Assembly (NCBI GenBank): GCA_946409885.1
Contig: CAMJYF010000002.1
Coordinates: 1-19,222, forward strand
Source: an uncultured Clostridia bacterium
GTDB taxonomy: Bacteria > Bacillota > Clostridia > Oscillospirales > Acutalibacteraceae
Direction of reading: 5' to 3'
Length of the DNA: 19,222 bases
The translations under genes were made by a program, and so were the position numbers. Below, in pieces: positions 6,473 through 14,140 of the stretch. The notes below the pieces were generated by a model that saw only the letters and a list, made by a program, of their open reading frames with translations, made no database searches and had not been told where the DNA came from. Numbering within the stretch: the first letter of the stretch is position 1; each line of letters begins with the position of its first letter.

Positions 6473-8179
6473 ATGGAACAAAAGACGAAAAAAACGGAGA
6501 AGGGCACCAATATCAACGCCTTTATCCCGTTTTATTTCAGCGACTTTGTAAAAGGCACGCGGAAATACTGGTGGCTTGTGGTGGCGCTGACGGTGCTGTT
6601 CGGAGGCGTACGCTTCTATTACGGCTATAAACAGTACCGGCCGGTCTATTCCACCTCCGCCACCTTTACCATCAGCACGTCGGCGGGCACCGACCGGTCC
6701 GACGGCGGCATGACCTCCTATTCCTTTTATTATGACAGCGCCATGACCACGCAGCTGGCCACTACCTTCCCCCATATCCTCTCCAGCAACATCCTGCAGG
6801 ACGCCATCTGTGAGGAGCTGGGGCTTACCTATCTGCCGGTGGAGCTGAAGCCCTCCTCCGTGCCGGGCTCCAACATGTTCACCATCACCTGCACCGGCGG
6901 CGACCCGCAGCAGGTGTACGACGTGATCATGTGCGCCATCGACAAATGCCCGGAGGCAGCCCGTTACGTGGTGGGCAAGATCAAATTCACCATGATCACC
7001 AACCCCTATCTGCCCACGCATCCCTCCAACAAAAATTCCTACGTCAGCGATTCCATCCAGACGGCGCTGGTCGGCGCGATGCTCGGCTTCGTCTGGATCC
7101 TGCTGTACTGCGTCTCCCGGAAAACGATCCGCGTGAAGGATGAGATCAGCGAACAGTTCGGCATGGAAGTGGTGGGTGTGCTGCCCCGCGTTTCCTTTAA
7201 AAAATACAAACAGGAGATCGACCGGTCCATCCTGTGGACGAACCCCAACGTGGGCCGCGGCTTTATGGAATCGCTGCGTCTGCTGCGCAACAAGCTGATC
7301 CATTCGCTGGGGGCGAATGAAAAAACGGTGCTGGTCACCAGCACGGCCCCGGGCGAAGGCAAAACCACCGTGGCCGCCAACCTGGCCATCTCCCTGACCG
7401 ACCTGGGGAAACGGGTGCTGCTGATCGACTGGGATATCCGTAACCCCAGCGTTCTGGACGTGCTGAACATCAATCCGAAGGTGATCAAGGAGACCGACGA
7501 CGACAGGCCCTACCGGATTTTGCAGTCAAAAAAATACGGGATCTCCATGATGCTGTTCACCTCCCGCCGCAACTACTGGAAGCAGATGCGGCCGGAGTAC
7601 GTCAAGGGCATCCTGGATCGGCTGCGCGACCATTTTGATATCATCCTGATCGACACGCCCCCCTGCGGGCTGGTGTCCGATACCGCCGTCATCGCCCAGT
7701 GCGTGGACGCCGCGGTGTACGTGATCCTGCAGGATACCGTCCGGGTGACGCGCATCCAGACCGGCATCGATACGCTGCTGGAAAGCGACGTGCGCGTGAT
7801 CGGCTGCATCTTCAACGGCGCGGCCAGCGGCATCACGGGCTACGGCGACAACTACGGCTACAGCCGGTACGGCGCCTACGGCAAGTACGGCTACGGCTAC
7901 CGTTACGGCTACGGTTACGGGTACGGGTATGGGTACGGCTACGGCTACGGCGAGAAAAAAGAGAAGCGCTTCGGCAGAAAACGGTCTTCCTCCTCGTCTT
8001 CCTCTTCGGACGACTCTTCCTCCTCCCGTTCCTCTTCGCATTCCTCCTCTTCTTCGCATTCCTCCTCTTCTTCGCATTCTTCTTCTCATTCCTCCTCCTC
8101 TTCTTCGTCCTCGTCTTCCTCTTCTTCCTCCGGAAGGAGAAGGAGACCCAGCTCGGGCAAGCATGAAAAAAAGAATTGA
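6473..8179 (+). CDS. Wzz-tyrosine kinase fusion 2 with Tyr-Gly tail and poly-serine end
   Basis: A 568-residue paralogue of the preceding kinase. Order: membrane segment 1 (about 33-46), extracytoplasmic Wzz part, proline motif (NPYLPTHPSN, 177-186), membrane segment 2 (about 196-214), then kinase with P-loop STAPGEGKTT (290-299), Walker A' VLLIDWDIRNP (315-325) and Walker B ILIDTPP (391-397). The tail differs sharply from kinase 1: 16 tyrosines between 457 and 492, ending in eight YG dipeptides, then EKKEKRFGRKR, then residues 505-553 with 42 serines plus four His, two Asp and one Arg, then GRRRRPSSGKHEKKN. Ribosome binding site AGGTGGTG (6458-6465) lies seven bases before ATG 6473. It probably works with kinase 1 and CpsB in length control. 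The serine segment has no known parallel that I can name in this family. Confidence 0.92.
   Translation: MEQKTKKTEKGTNINAFIPFYFSDFVKGTRKYWWLVVALTVLFGGVRFYYGYKQYRPVYSTSATFTISTSAGTDRSDGGMTSYSFYYDSAMTTQLATTFPHILSSNILQDAICEELGLTYLPVELKPSSVPGSNMFTITCTGGDPQQVYDVIMCAIDKCPEAARYVVGKIKFTMITNPYLPTHPSNKNSYVSDSIQTALVGAMLGFVWILLYCVSRKTIRVKDEISEQFGMEVVGVLPRVSFKKYKQEIDRSILWTNPNVGRGFMESLRLLRNKLIHSLGANEKTVLVTSTAPGEGKTTVAANLAISLTDLGKRVLLIDWDIRNPSVLDVLNINPKVIKETDDDRPYRILQSKKYGISMMLFTSRRNYWKQMRPEYVKGILDRLRDHFDIILIDTPPCGLVSDTAVIAQCVDAAVYVILQDTVRVTRIQTGIDTLLESDVRVIGCIFNGAASGITGYGDNYGYSRYGAYGKYGYGYRYGYGYGYGYGYGYGYGEKKEKRFGRKRSSSSSSSSDDSSSSRSSSHSSSSSHSSSSSHSSSHSSSSSSSSSSSSSSGRRRRPSSGKHEKKN
7904..7951 (+). repeat. Eight tandem 6-bp repeats (Tyr-Gly) in kinase 2
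   Basis: Eight units of TAC/TAT GGN follow one another without interruption. Third codon bases vary (GGC, GGT, GGG; one TAT), so the array is not a fresh perfect expansion. It encodes the densest part of the tyrosine tail. Confidence 0.85.
7985..8131 (+). repeat. Polypyrimidine serine-codon tract in kinase 2
   Basis: Forty-two TCN serine codons (no AGY) in 49 codons make a nearly pure pyrimidine strand. Inside it an 18-base unit (cat tcc tcc tct tct tcg) is repeated exactly twice at 8039-8056 and 8057-8074. The exclusive use of TCN points to growth by slippage. Indels not divisible by three would remove the end of the protein and affect the overlapping exporter gene start at 8163. Confidence 0.85.
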
Positions 8180-9929
8180 TAAAAATCTGCTGTTGACGAT
8201 GCTGAGGGAATGGAAGTGGATCGCCGGCTACATCGTAAAATACAGAACCACCATTTTCGTCTATATCCTTTTGGGCGTTCTGGCGTCCGTCATCTCCGTG
8301 GGCGGCGCGGTGGCCTCCAAATTCCTGATCGACGCGGTCATGACCAGGGAGCGCGCCGTGCTGGCGCGGTCGGCCGTTGCGGTCGTCGCGCTGATGGTGT
8401 CCCAGATCCTGTTCCAGGCGCTTTCCTCCCGCATCACCGCCGTGCTGAGCACAAGGGTGGGCATTGAGCTGCGCAACGAGATCTTTTCTCACGTGGTGCG
8501 CGCCGAATGGGAAAAAATCGGCGCTTTCCATTCCGGGGAGTTGCTCAACCGGCTGGAGGGAGACGTTTCCACCGTCGCTTCGGGCGTGATCAGCTTTATC
8601 CCCAGCGCTTTTTCCAAGGCGCTGACCTTTGTGCTTTCCTTTGCCGTGGTCCTGTATTACGACAGGGTCATGGCGGTGCTTGCGCTGCTGGGCGCCCCGT
8701 TCTTTGTGCTCTCCTCCCGGTTTCTGGTCAAAACGATCCGCCGGTTCAACAAGGAGACCCGGGAAATGAACGGCAAGGTGCTTTCCTTTTCCGAAGAGGC
8801 GCTGCAGAATCTGCAGATCATCAAATCCTTCGATCTGATTTCTCAATATATCGGCCTGTTCCGGGAGCTGACGGAGCGCTACCGGAGCGTCAGGCTGAAG
8901 TATGAAAAATTCAATATCCTGATGACCATGGTGCTGTCCTTTCTGGGGCTGCTGGTGTCCTACGCCTGTTACGGCTGGGCGGTGTACCGCCTGTGGCAGG
9001 GGCTGATCACCGTGGGGACCATGACGCTGTTTTTGCAGATCTCCGGTTCGCTGACCTCGTCCTTTTCGTCGCTGGCATCCCTGGCGCCCCAGCTGGTGAG
9101 CATTTCCACCGGGGCGGGCCGGGTCATGGAGATCACCGCCTACGCGTCGGAACGGGACGCGGACCGGGAAAAGGCCCGGGCGCTGCTGGACAAGGCCGCT
9201 TCCGGCGTTACCATCAAAGCCGAGAGCGTGACCTTTTCCTATACCGGCAGCGACTCCCGCGTGCTGGAGGACGTTTCCGTCACGGTGCCGCCGGGGGAAC
9301 GCCTGGCCATCGTGGGCAGGTCCGGCAACGGAAAAACCACATTCCTGCGCCTGCTGCTGGGGCTGCTGCGTCCCACCTCCGGCACCGTAACGCTGGAGGC
9401 GGGCGGGGAAACGCTTCCGCTTTCCGACAGTACCCGCCGGTTTTTCTCCTACGTGCCCCAGGAGAGCTCCCTGTTCTCGGGCACGGTGGCGCAGAATCTG
9501 CGGCTGGTGGCCCCGCAGGCTACCGATGAAGAGCTGCTGCGGGCGCTGCGGCTGGCGTGCATGGAGGAGTTCATCCTGTCCCAGCCGGAACGGCTGAACT
9601 GCCCTGTGGGGGAAAACGGCGCCAACCTGTCCCGGGGGCAGCTGCAGCGTATCCTGATCGCCAGGGCCCTGCTGCGCGACGCGCCGGTGCTGCTGCTGGA
9701 CGAGGCCACCAGCGCGCTGGACCCGGATACGGAAGCCCGGGTGCTGACCAACCTGATGACGGCGGACCCGCGGAAAACCGTGATACTGACAACGCACCGG
9801 CAGAGCGTGCTGGCCCATTGCACAAGGGTCTGCCGGATCACGTCGGAGGGCCGTCTGGTCCCCTTCGACGGCGCGTCCCTTCCGGACGCGGACGAGGAGA
9901 ATGAGGACAACGAAAACGGCGAGGAGTAA
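8163..9929 (+). CDS. ABC half-exporter (membrane domain plus ATPase)
   Basis: A 588-residue MsbA/PglK-like half transporter. Residues about 20-310 form the six-helix membrane domain. The ATPase domain has Walker A GRSGNGKT (385-392), Q-loop VPQ (Q433), signature LSRGQ (489-493), Walker B VLLLDE (509-514) and H-loop TTHR (H545). It ends in an acidic stretch, DADEENEDNENGEE (575-588). The start at 8163 overlaps the end of the kinase 2 gene by 17 bases; an open frame extends further upstream, but that part only reads the serine tract in another frame. The best ribosome-binding-like sequence, GGAG at 8142-8145, is rather far, so translation is probably coupled. Its place among polymer genes suggests export or flipping of a lipid-linked glycan, as PglK does. 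No Wzx flippase is seen in the window. Alternative: exporter of a peptide or lipid. Confidence 0.9.
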   Translation: MKKRIDKNLLLTMLREWKWIAGYIVKYRTTIFVYILLGVLASVISVGGAVASKFLIDAVMTRERAVLARSAVAVVALMVSQILFQALSSRITAVLSTRVGIELRNEIFSHVVRAEWEKIGAFHSGELLNRLEGDVSTVASGVISFIPSAFSKALTFVLSFAVVLYYDRVMAVLALLGAPFFVLSSRFLVKTIRRFNKETREMNGKVLSFSEEALQNLQIIKSFDLISQYIGLFRELTERYRSVRLKYEKFNILMTMVLSFLGLLVSYACYGWAVYRLWQGLITVGTMTLFLQISGSLTSSFSSLASLAPQLVSISTGAGRVMEITAYASERDADREKARALLDKAASGVTIKAESVTFSYTGSDSRVLEDVSVTVPPGERLAIVGRSGNGKTTFLRLLLGLLRPTSGTVTLEAGGETLPLSDSTRRFFSYVPQESSLFSGTVAQNLRLVAPQATDEELLRALRLACMEEFILSQPERLNCPVGENGANLSRGQLQRILIARALLRDAPVLLLDEATSALDPDTEARVLTNLMTADPRKTVILTTHRQSVLAHCTRVCRITSEGRLVPFDGASLPDADEENEDNENGEE

Positions 9930-9933
9930 CGGA

Positions 9934-10713
9934 ATGGTGCTGAAAAAATGGGAAGACCTCCCTGACGATATGAAAAATGAAAAGGTCAGGATCTACTACG
10001 ATATCCTGCGGAAGAAAAAGGCGTCGCTGATCGTCAAACGGGCGTTCGACGTGGTCGCGTCTTTGTGCGCGCTGATCCTGCTTTCCCCGGTCTTTCTGGT
10101 CACCGCCATCGCCATCAAGGCGGAATCCGAAGGCCCGGTGATGTACCGGCAGGTGCGCAAAACCACCTACGGCCGGGATTTCCGCATCCATAAATTCCGC
10201 TCCATGTACCAGAACGCGGACCGGGGCTATCTGCTGACGGTCAAAAACGACAGCCGCGTGACAAAGGTGGGGGCGGTGATCCGCAAATACAAAATCGACG
10301 AGCTGGGCCAGCTGATCGACGTGCTGAAGGGCGATATGACCTTTGTAGGCACCCGGCCCCAGGTACAGAAATACGTGGACCACTATACCGATGAGATGAA
10401 GGCCACCTTTCTGCTGCCGGCGGGCATCACCTCGCTGGCCAGCATCTATTACCGCAACGAAAACGATCTGCTGGAGGGGCACGAGGACCCGGACGAGCTG
10501 TATCTTTCCGAGATCCTTCCGGATAAAATGATGTATAATCTGCTGGGCATCAAAAAGCTGAGCCCGCTTTACGATCTCAAGATCATCCTGATGACGGCGC
10601 TGACCGTCTTCGGCAAGGATTATAAACCGGCCAAGCAGGTCTACACCACGGTGTTCGACCGCAAGGAGCCGGTCGCCGCCGCCGCGAAGGGAAGGGGGAG
10701 CGCAGATGAATAA
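9934..10713 (+). CDS. Polyprenyl-phosphate sugar phosphotransferase (initiating enzyme)
   Basis: A 259-residue short-form phosphoglycosyl transferase. It has KRAFDVV followed by one re-entrant hydrophobic helix (about 37-61), GPVMYRQVRKTTYGRDFRIHKFRSM-type core (67-91), the catalytic Asp-Glu pair D122-E123 (KIDELGQ) and MTFVGTRPQV (135-144). These are hallmarks of the bacterial sugar transferase family (PF02397) that moves a sugar-1-phosphate from a nucleotide sugar to polyprenyl phosphate as the first step of repeat-unit assembly. It lacks the extra N-terminal four-helix part of WbaP/WcaJ. The first sugar cannot be told from sequence. ATG 9934 is preferred over ATG 9901 because GAGGAG (9921-9926) lies seven bases in front of it, and starting at 9901 would place 30 bases inside the exporter gene. 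It overlaps the next gene by eight bases. Confidence 0.92.
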   Translation: MVLKKWEDLPDDMKNEKVRIYYDILRKKKASLIVKRAFDVVASLCALILLSPVFLVTAIAIKAESEGPVMYRQVRKTTYGRDFRIHKFRSMYQNADRGYLLTVKNDSRVTKVGAVIRKYKIDELGQLIDVLKGDMTFVGTRPQVQKYVDHYTDEMKATFLLPAGITSLASIYYRNENDLLEGHEDPDELYLSEILPDKMMYNLLGIKKLSPLYDLKIILMTALTVFGKDYKPAKQVYTTVFDRKEPVAAAAKGRGSADE

Positions 10714-11818
10714 ACGCATCGGCCTGATCTCCGCCTGCGCCCACCGGCTGTATCTCTACCGGCCGGAGCTGTTCGACAGCCTGAAGGAGGCCGGATACGA
10801 CGTGACGGTCTTCGGCCCCGAACCCCAGGCGATGGGGGAGGAATGGCTCTCCCCCCACGGCATCGTTTATGTGCAGCTGCCGCTGGCGCGCCGCAGCGTG
10901 AACCCGCTGGCGGAGCATAAAGCCAAACGATTACTGATCGAAACGGTAAAACGGCAGCGCATCGGCCTGCTGTACACCTACGGCATCCGCTTTGCGCCGC
11001 TGGCCAACAACGCGGCCAGAAGCGCGGGCGTCCCCTGTATGAACGTCATCAACGGGCTGGGCAGCCTGTTCATTACGCAGGGCGCGCGCGGCGCTGTGCT
11101 GCGCGCCCTGGTCCTGCCCTATATCCGGCTGTCGCTGGGGTATTCCTCCCGCCTGGTGTTTCAGAATCAGGACGACCGGGCGCTGTTTACCTCCCTGCGG
11201 CTGGGCAACGCGGCCCGCTACATGAGCGTGCGGGGCTCCGGCGTCAACGTGGAGCGCTTCCCTGTGTTTCCGTTGCCGAAGGAGCGGATCTTCGGCTATG
11301 TCAGCCGCCTGAACCCGGAAAAGGGGATCGACGAGCTGCTGCGTGCCTTTGAAAACGTCCTGAAAACCTGGCCGGACGCCCGCCTGCGGCTGGCGGGAGA
11401 GCTGGACGGGATCGCCCCGGAGACCAAAGCGCTGCTGGACCGCCTGTGCGCGGAAGGCGCCGCGGATTATCTGGGCGAGATCTCGGACGTGCCGTCCTTT
11501 TTGAAAACCGTCCGCTATTTCGTCTTCCCCTCCTACCGGGAGGGCACGCCCCGGGCCACGCTGGAGGCCATGTCCTGCGGGCGGCCCGTCATCACCACGG
11601 ACGCCACCGGCTGCCGGGAGACCGTGACGGACGGCGACAACGGCCTGCTGGTGAAGGCGCGGGACGAGCGTTCCCTGCGGGAGGCCATGCTGCGCTTATG
11701 TGAGGACGACGCCATGACGGAGCGCATGGGCCGCCGCTCGCGGGAGATGGCGGAGGAAAGCTTTGACGTGTTCGCCGTCAACCGGGCGCTGATCGGCGAA
11801 ATCCAAACATTATATTGA
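10706..11818 (+). CDS. Glycosyltransferase family 4
   Basis: A 370-residue GT-B fold enzyme. The N-terminal half has the sugar acceptor side (LISACAHRLYLYRPELFDSL, INGLGSLF at 115-122), and the C-terminal half has GYVSRLNPEKGIDELL (197-212) and the EX7E donor motif E279-E287 (REGTPRATLEAMSCGRPVITT). The INGLG element resembles the HexNAc-transferring PglA-like group, so adding the second sugar to the carrier-linked primer is plausible, but donor and linkage cannot be read. ATG 10706 lies inside the end of the initiating transferase gene (eight-base overlap) with GGGGGAG (10694-10700) in front. It is a cytoplasmic or membrane-associated enzyme. Family is sure, substrate unknown. Confidence 0.9.
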   Translation: MNKRIGLISACAHRLYLYRPELFDSLKEAGYDVTVFGPEPQAMGEEWLSPHGIVYVQLPLARRSVNPLAEHKAKRLLIETVKRQRIGLLYTYGIRFAPLANNAARSAGVPCMNVINGLGSLFITQGARGAVLRALVLPYIRLSLGYSSRLVFQNQDDRALFTSLRLGNAARYMSVRGSGVNVERFPVFPLPKERIFGYVSRLNPEKGIDELLRAFENVLKTWPDARLRLAGELDGIAPETKALLDRLCAEGAADYLGEISDVPSFLKTVRYFVFPSYREGTPRATLEAMSCGRPVITTDATGCRETVTDGDNGLLVKARDERSLREAMLRLCEDDAMTERMGRRSREMAEESFDVFAVNRALIGEIQTLY

Positions 11819-11844
11819 AAAAAGAATCAACGGGAGAACTACCT

Positions 11845-13161
11845 ATGGCGAAGGATTTATATCACGCGCTGCTGAACAGGGAGGCAAAGCTGTCCCTGGT
11901 GGGTCTGGGCTACGTGGGCATGCCCATCGCCGTCGCGTTCGCGAAAAAGCTGGACGTGATCGGCTTTGATCTCAACGAGGCCAAGATCGGCCTGTATCAA
12001 AGCGGGATCGACCCCACCGGCGAGGTGGGGAACGAGGCGATCCGCGACACGACCGTGGATTTTACCGCGGATCCCGCCCGCCTGCGGGAGGCGCTGTTCC
12101 ACATCGTGGCCGTGCCCACCCCCGTCAACGACGACCACACGCCGGATCTCTCCCCGCTGGAGAGCGCTTCCCGGCTGCTGGGGCGGAATCTGCGAAAGGG
12201 CAGCGTGGTGGTGTTTGAATCCACCGTGTACCCGGGCGTGACCGAAGAGGTCTGCCAGCCCATCCTGGAAAAGGAATCCGGCCTGGTCTGCGGTGTGGAT
12301 TTCAAAATCGGCTACTCGCCGGAGCGCATCAACCCCGGCGACAAGGTCCACCGGCTGGAGACCATCAAAAAGATCGTGTCCGGCATGGATGAGGAAACGC
12401 TGGATACCGTCGCCTCCGTCTATGAGCTGGTGGTGGAGGCCGGCGTTCACCGGGCCGAAAGCATCAAGGTGGCGGAGGCCGCCAAGGTGATCGAAAACAG
12501 CCAGCGGGATATCAACATCGCCTTTATGAACGAGCTGTCCATCATTTTCAACCGCATGGGGATCGACACCAACGCGGTGCTGGCCGCGGCGGGCACCAAA
12601 TGGAACTTCCTGAATTTCCGGCCCGGCCTGGTGGGCGGGCACTGCATCGGGGTGGACCCCTACTACCTGACCTATAAGGCGGAGCAGATGGGCTACCACA
12701 GCCAGGTGATTCTGGCGGGCCGCCGCATCAACGACGACATGGGCCGTTACGTGGCCGAAAACGCGGTAAAAAACCTGATCGCGGCGGACCATCCCGTCAA
12801 GGGCGCCCGGGTGGCCATCCTCGGCTTTACCTTTAAAGAGAACTGCCCCGATACCCGCAACACCAAGGTGATCGATATCGTCAACGAGCTGCGGGAATAC
12901 GGCATCGAGCCGGTGATCTGCGATCCCTGCGCGGACGCGGCGGAGGCGCGGCGCCTGTACGGCGTGGGCTTTACCCCTATGGAAGATATCAGAGAGATGG
13001 ACGCGGTGATTGTCAGCGTGGCCCACGAGGCCTTCCGCGCCCTGACGCCGGAGCAAATCGGCGCGTTCTTCGGTGGCGGCAAAAAGGTGCTGCTGGACGT
13101 GAAGGGTCTGTTCTCCCGCGGCGAGTACGAGGGCCGCGGCTACCGGTACTGGAGGCTGTAA
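11845..13161 (+). CDS. tviB: UDP-N-acetylhexosamine 6-dehydrogenase (TviB/WbpO-like)
   Basis: A 438-residue nucleotide-sugar dehydrogenase. Visible motifs: NAD-binding GLGYVG (20-25), VPTPVNDD (90-97), ESTVYPG (125-131), YSPERINPGD (157-166), AKVIENSQRDINIAF (213-227) and the catalytic cysteine C267 in GGHCIGVDPYYLTYKAEQMGY. The GTKWNFLNFRPGLVGGHCIGVD block is that of TviB and WbpO, which oxidise UDP-GlcNAc or UDP-GalNAc to the uronic acid with NAD+, rather than of UDP-glucose dehydrogenases. The following epimerase gene, one base away, supports this: TviB and TviC together give UDP-GalNAcA for Vi antigen. ATG 11845 is chosen because GGGAGAA (11833-11839) is well spaced; an in-frame TTG at 11815 has no such site. 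Assignment is strong; exact sugar is inference. Confidence 0.9.
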   Translation: MAKDLYHALLNREAKLSLVGLGYVGMPIAVAFAKKLDVIGFDLNEAKIGLYQSGIDPTGEVGNEAIRDTTVDFTADPARLREALFHIVAVPTPVNDDHTPDLSPLESASRLLGRNLRKGSVVVFESTVYPGVTEEVCQPILEKESGLVCGVDFKIGYSPERINPGDKVHRLETIKKIVSGMDEETLDTVASVYELVVEAGVHRAESIKVAEAAKVIENSQRDINIAFMNELSIIFNRMGIDTNAVLAAAGTKWNFLNFRPGLVGGHCIGVDPYYLTYKAEQMGYHSQVILAGRRINDDMGRYVAENAVKNLIAADHPVKGARVAILGFTFKENCPDTRNTKVIDIVNELREYGIEPVICDPCADAAEARRLYGVGFTPMEDIREMDAVIVSVAHEAFRALTPEQIGAFFGGGKKVLLDVKGLFSRGEYEGRGYRYWRL

Positions 13162-13162
13162 C

Positions 13163-14140
13163 ATGGGATACACAGAAGTTTCTTTCCCCCAGGACGCCGT
13201 CTTTCTGGTGACCGGCGGCGCGGGGTTCATCGGCTCCCACCTGTGCGAGGCGCTGCTGCGCAAGGGCCATACCGTCCGCTGTCTGGACGACCTCTCCACC
13301 GGCAAACGGGAGAATGTGGATCTGTTTAAGGGCGATCCCCGTTATACCTTTATTGAAGGCGACGTAAAGGATTTCAGCGTCTGCCTTGCCGCCTGCGAGG
13401 GCGTGGATTACGTGATGCACGAGGCGGCCTGGGGCTCGGTGCCCCGCAGCCTGGAGATGCCCCAGTTCTACTGCGCCAACAACATCACGGGCACCCTCAA
13501 CATGCTGGAGGCCGCCCGGGTGAAGGGCGTGAAAAAATTCGTGTACGCCTCCAGCTCCTCCGTCTACGGCGACGAGCCCGCCCTTCCCAAAACGGAGGGG
13601 AAGGAGGGCAACCTGCTTTCCCCCTACGCGCTCACCAAGCGCTGCGACGAGGAGTGGGCCAAGCAGTACACCCGCCACTACGGGCTGGATACCTATGGCC
13701 TGCGCTATTTCAACGTGTTCGGTCCCCGGCAGGATCCCAACGGCGCCTACGCCGCGGTCATCCCGAAATTCCTCCGGCTGCTGCTGGCGGGGGAGCGGCC
13801 CACCATTAACGGCGACGGCCGCCAGAGCCGGGATTTCACCTATGTGGAAAACGTGGTGGAGGCCAACCTGAAGGCCTGCGCCGCCCCCCACGAAGCGGCC
13901 GGGGAGGCCTATAACGTGGCCTACGGCGGCCGGGAATACCTGATCGATATCTATTACGGCCTGACCAAAGCCCTGGGCGTGGATATTGAGCCCCTCTTCG
14001 GCCCGGACCGGGCGGGGGATATCAAGCACTCCAACGCGAATATCGAAAAAGCCCGGCGGCTGCTGGGCTACGACCCGGACTGGTCCTTTGACCGGGGCAT
14101 CGCGGCGGCCATCGACTGGTACCGGGAGCATCTGGCATGA
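13163..14140 (+). CDS. tviC: UDP-N-acetylhexosamine(uronate) 4-epimerase (TviC/WbpP-like)
   Basis: A 325-residue extended short-chain dehydrogenase/reductase. It has TGGAGFIGS (17-25) for NAD, HEAAWGSVPRSLE (86-98), YASSSSVYGD (128-137) and the catalytic Y155-x-x-x-K159 (SPYALTK), followed by LRYFNVFGPRQDPNGAYAA and GDGRQSRDFTYVENVVEAN. The AAxGSVPRS, RQDPNGAYAAVIPKF and SRDFxYxEN blocks match, from memory, WbpP and TviC, which interconvert UDP-GlcNAc/UDP-GalNAc and their uronic acids. Length is typical. The gene begins one base after the dehydrogenase stop, with GGAGG (13151-13155) inside the end of that gene. Together they should supply UDP-GalNAcA for the polymer. Whether it acts before or after oxidation is not decided by sequence. 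Confidence 0.9.
   Translation: MGYTEVSFPQDAVFLVTGGAGFIGSHLCEALLRKGHTVRCLDDLSTGKRENVDLFKGDPRYTFIEGDVKDFSVCLAACEGVDYVMHEAAWGSVPRSLEMPQFYCANNITGTLNMLEAARVKGVKKFVYASSSSVYGDEPALPKTEGKEGNLLSPYALTKRCDEEWAKQYTRHYGLDTYGLRYFNVFGPRQDPNGAYAAVIPKFLRLLLAGERPTINGDGRQSRDFTYVENVVEANLKACAAPHEAAGEAYNVAYGGREYLIDIYYGLTKALGVDIEPLFGPDRAGDIKHSNANIEKARRLLGYDPDWSFDRGIAAAIDWYREHLA

Noticed and set aside
7985..8131. Serine tract as a CRISPR array or intergenic repeat
   Set aside because: There are no spacers; it is a continuous reading frame of kinase 2 with codon-level regularity.
7929..8162. Upstream extension of the exporter frame
   Set aside because: The extra residues are the serine tract read in a second frame (Leu/Pro/Arg-rich) and do not match any exporter N-terminus; ATG 8163 gives the normal length.
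7833..9818. 661-codon minus-strand open frame
   Set aside because: It is opposite the exporter and kinase 2 tail; its Arg/Lys-rich end is only the complement of the serine and Tyr-Gly codons.
9901..9933. Alternative upstream start of the initiating transferase (ATG 9901)
   Set aside because: It would overlap the exporter end and has no ribosome binding site, whereas ATG 9934 has GAGGAG at the right distance.
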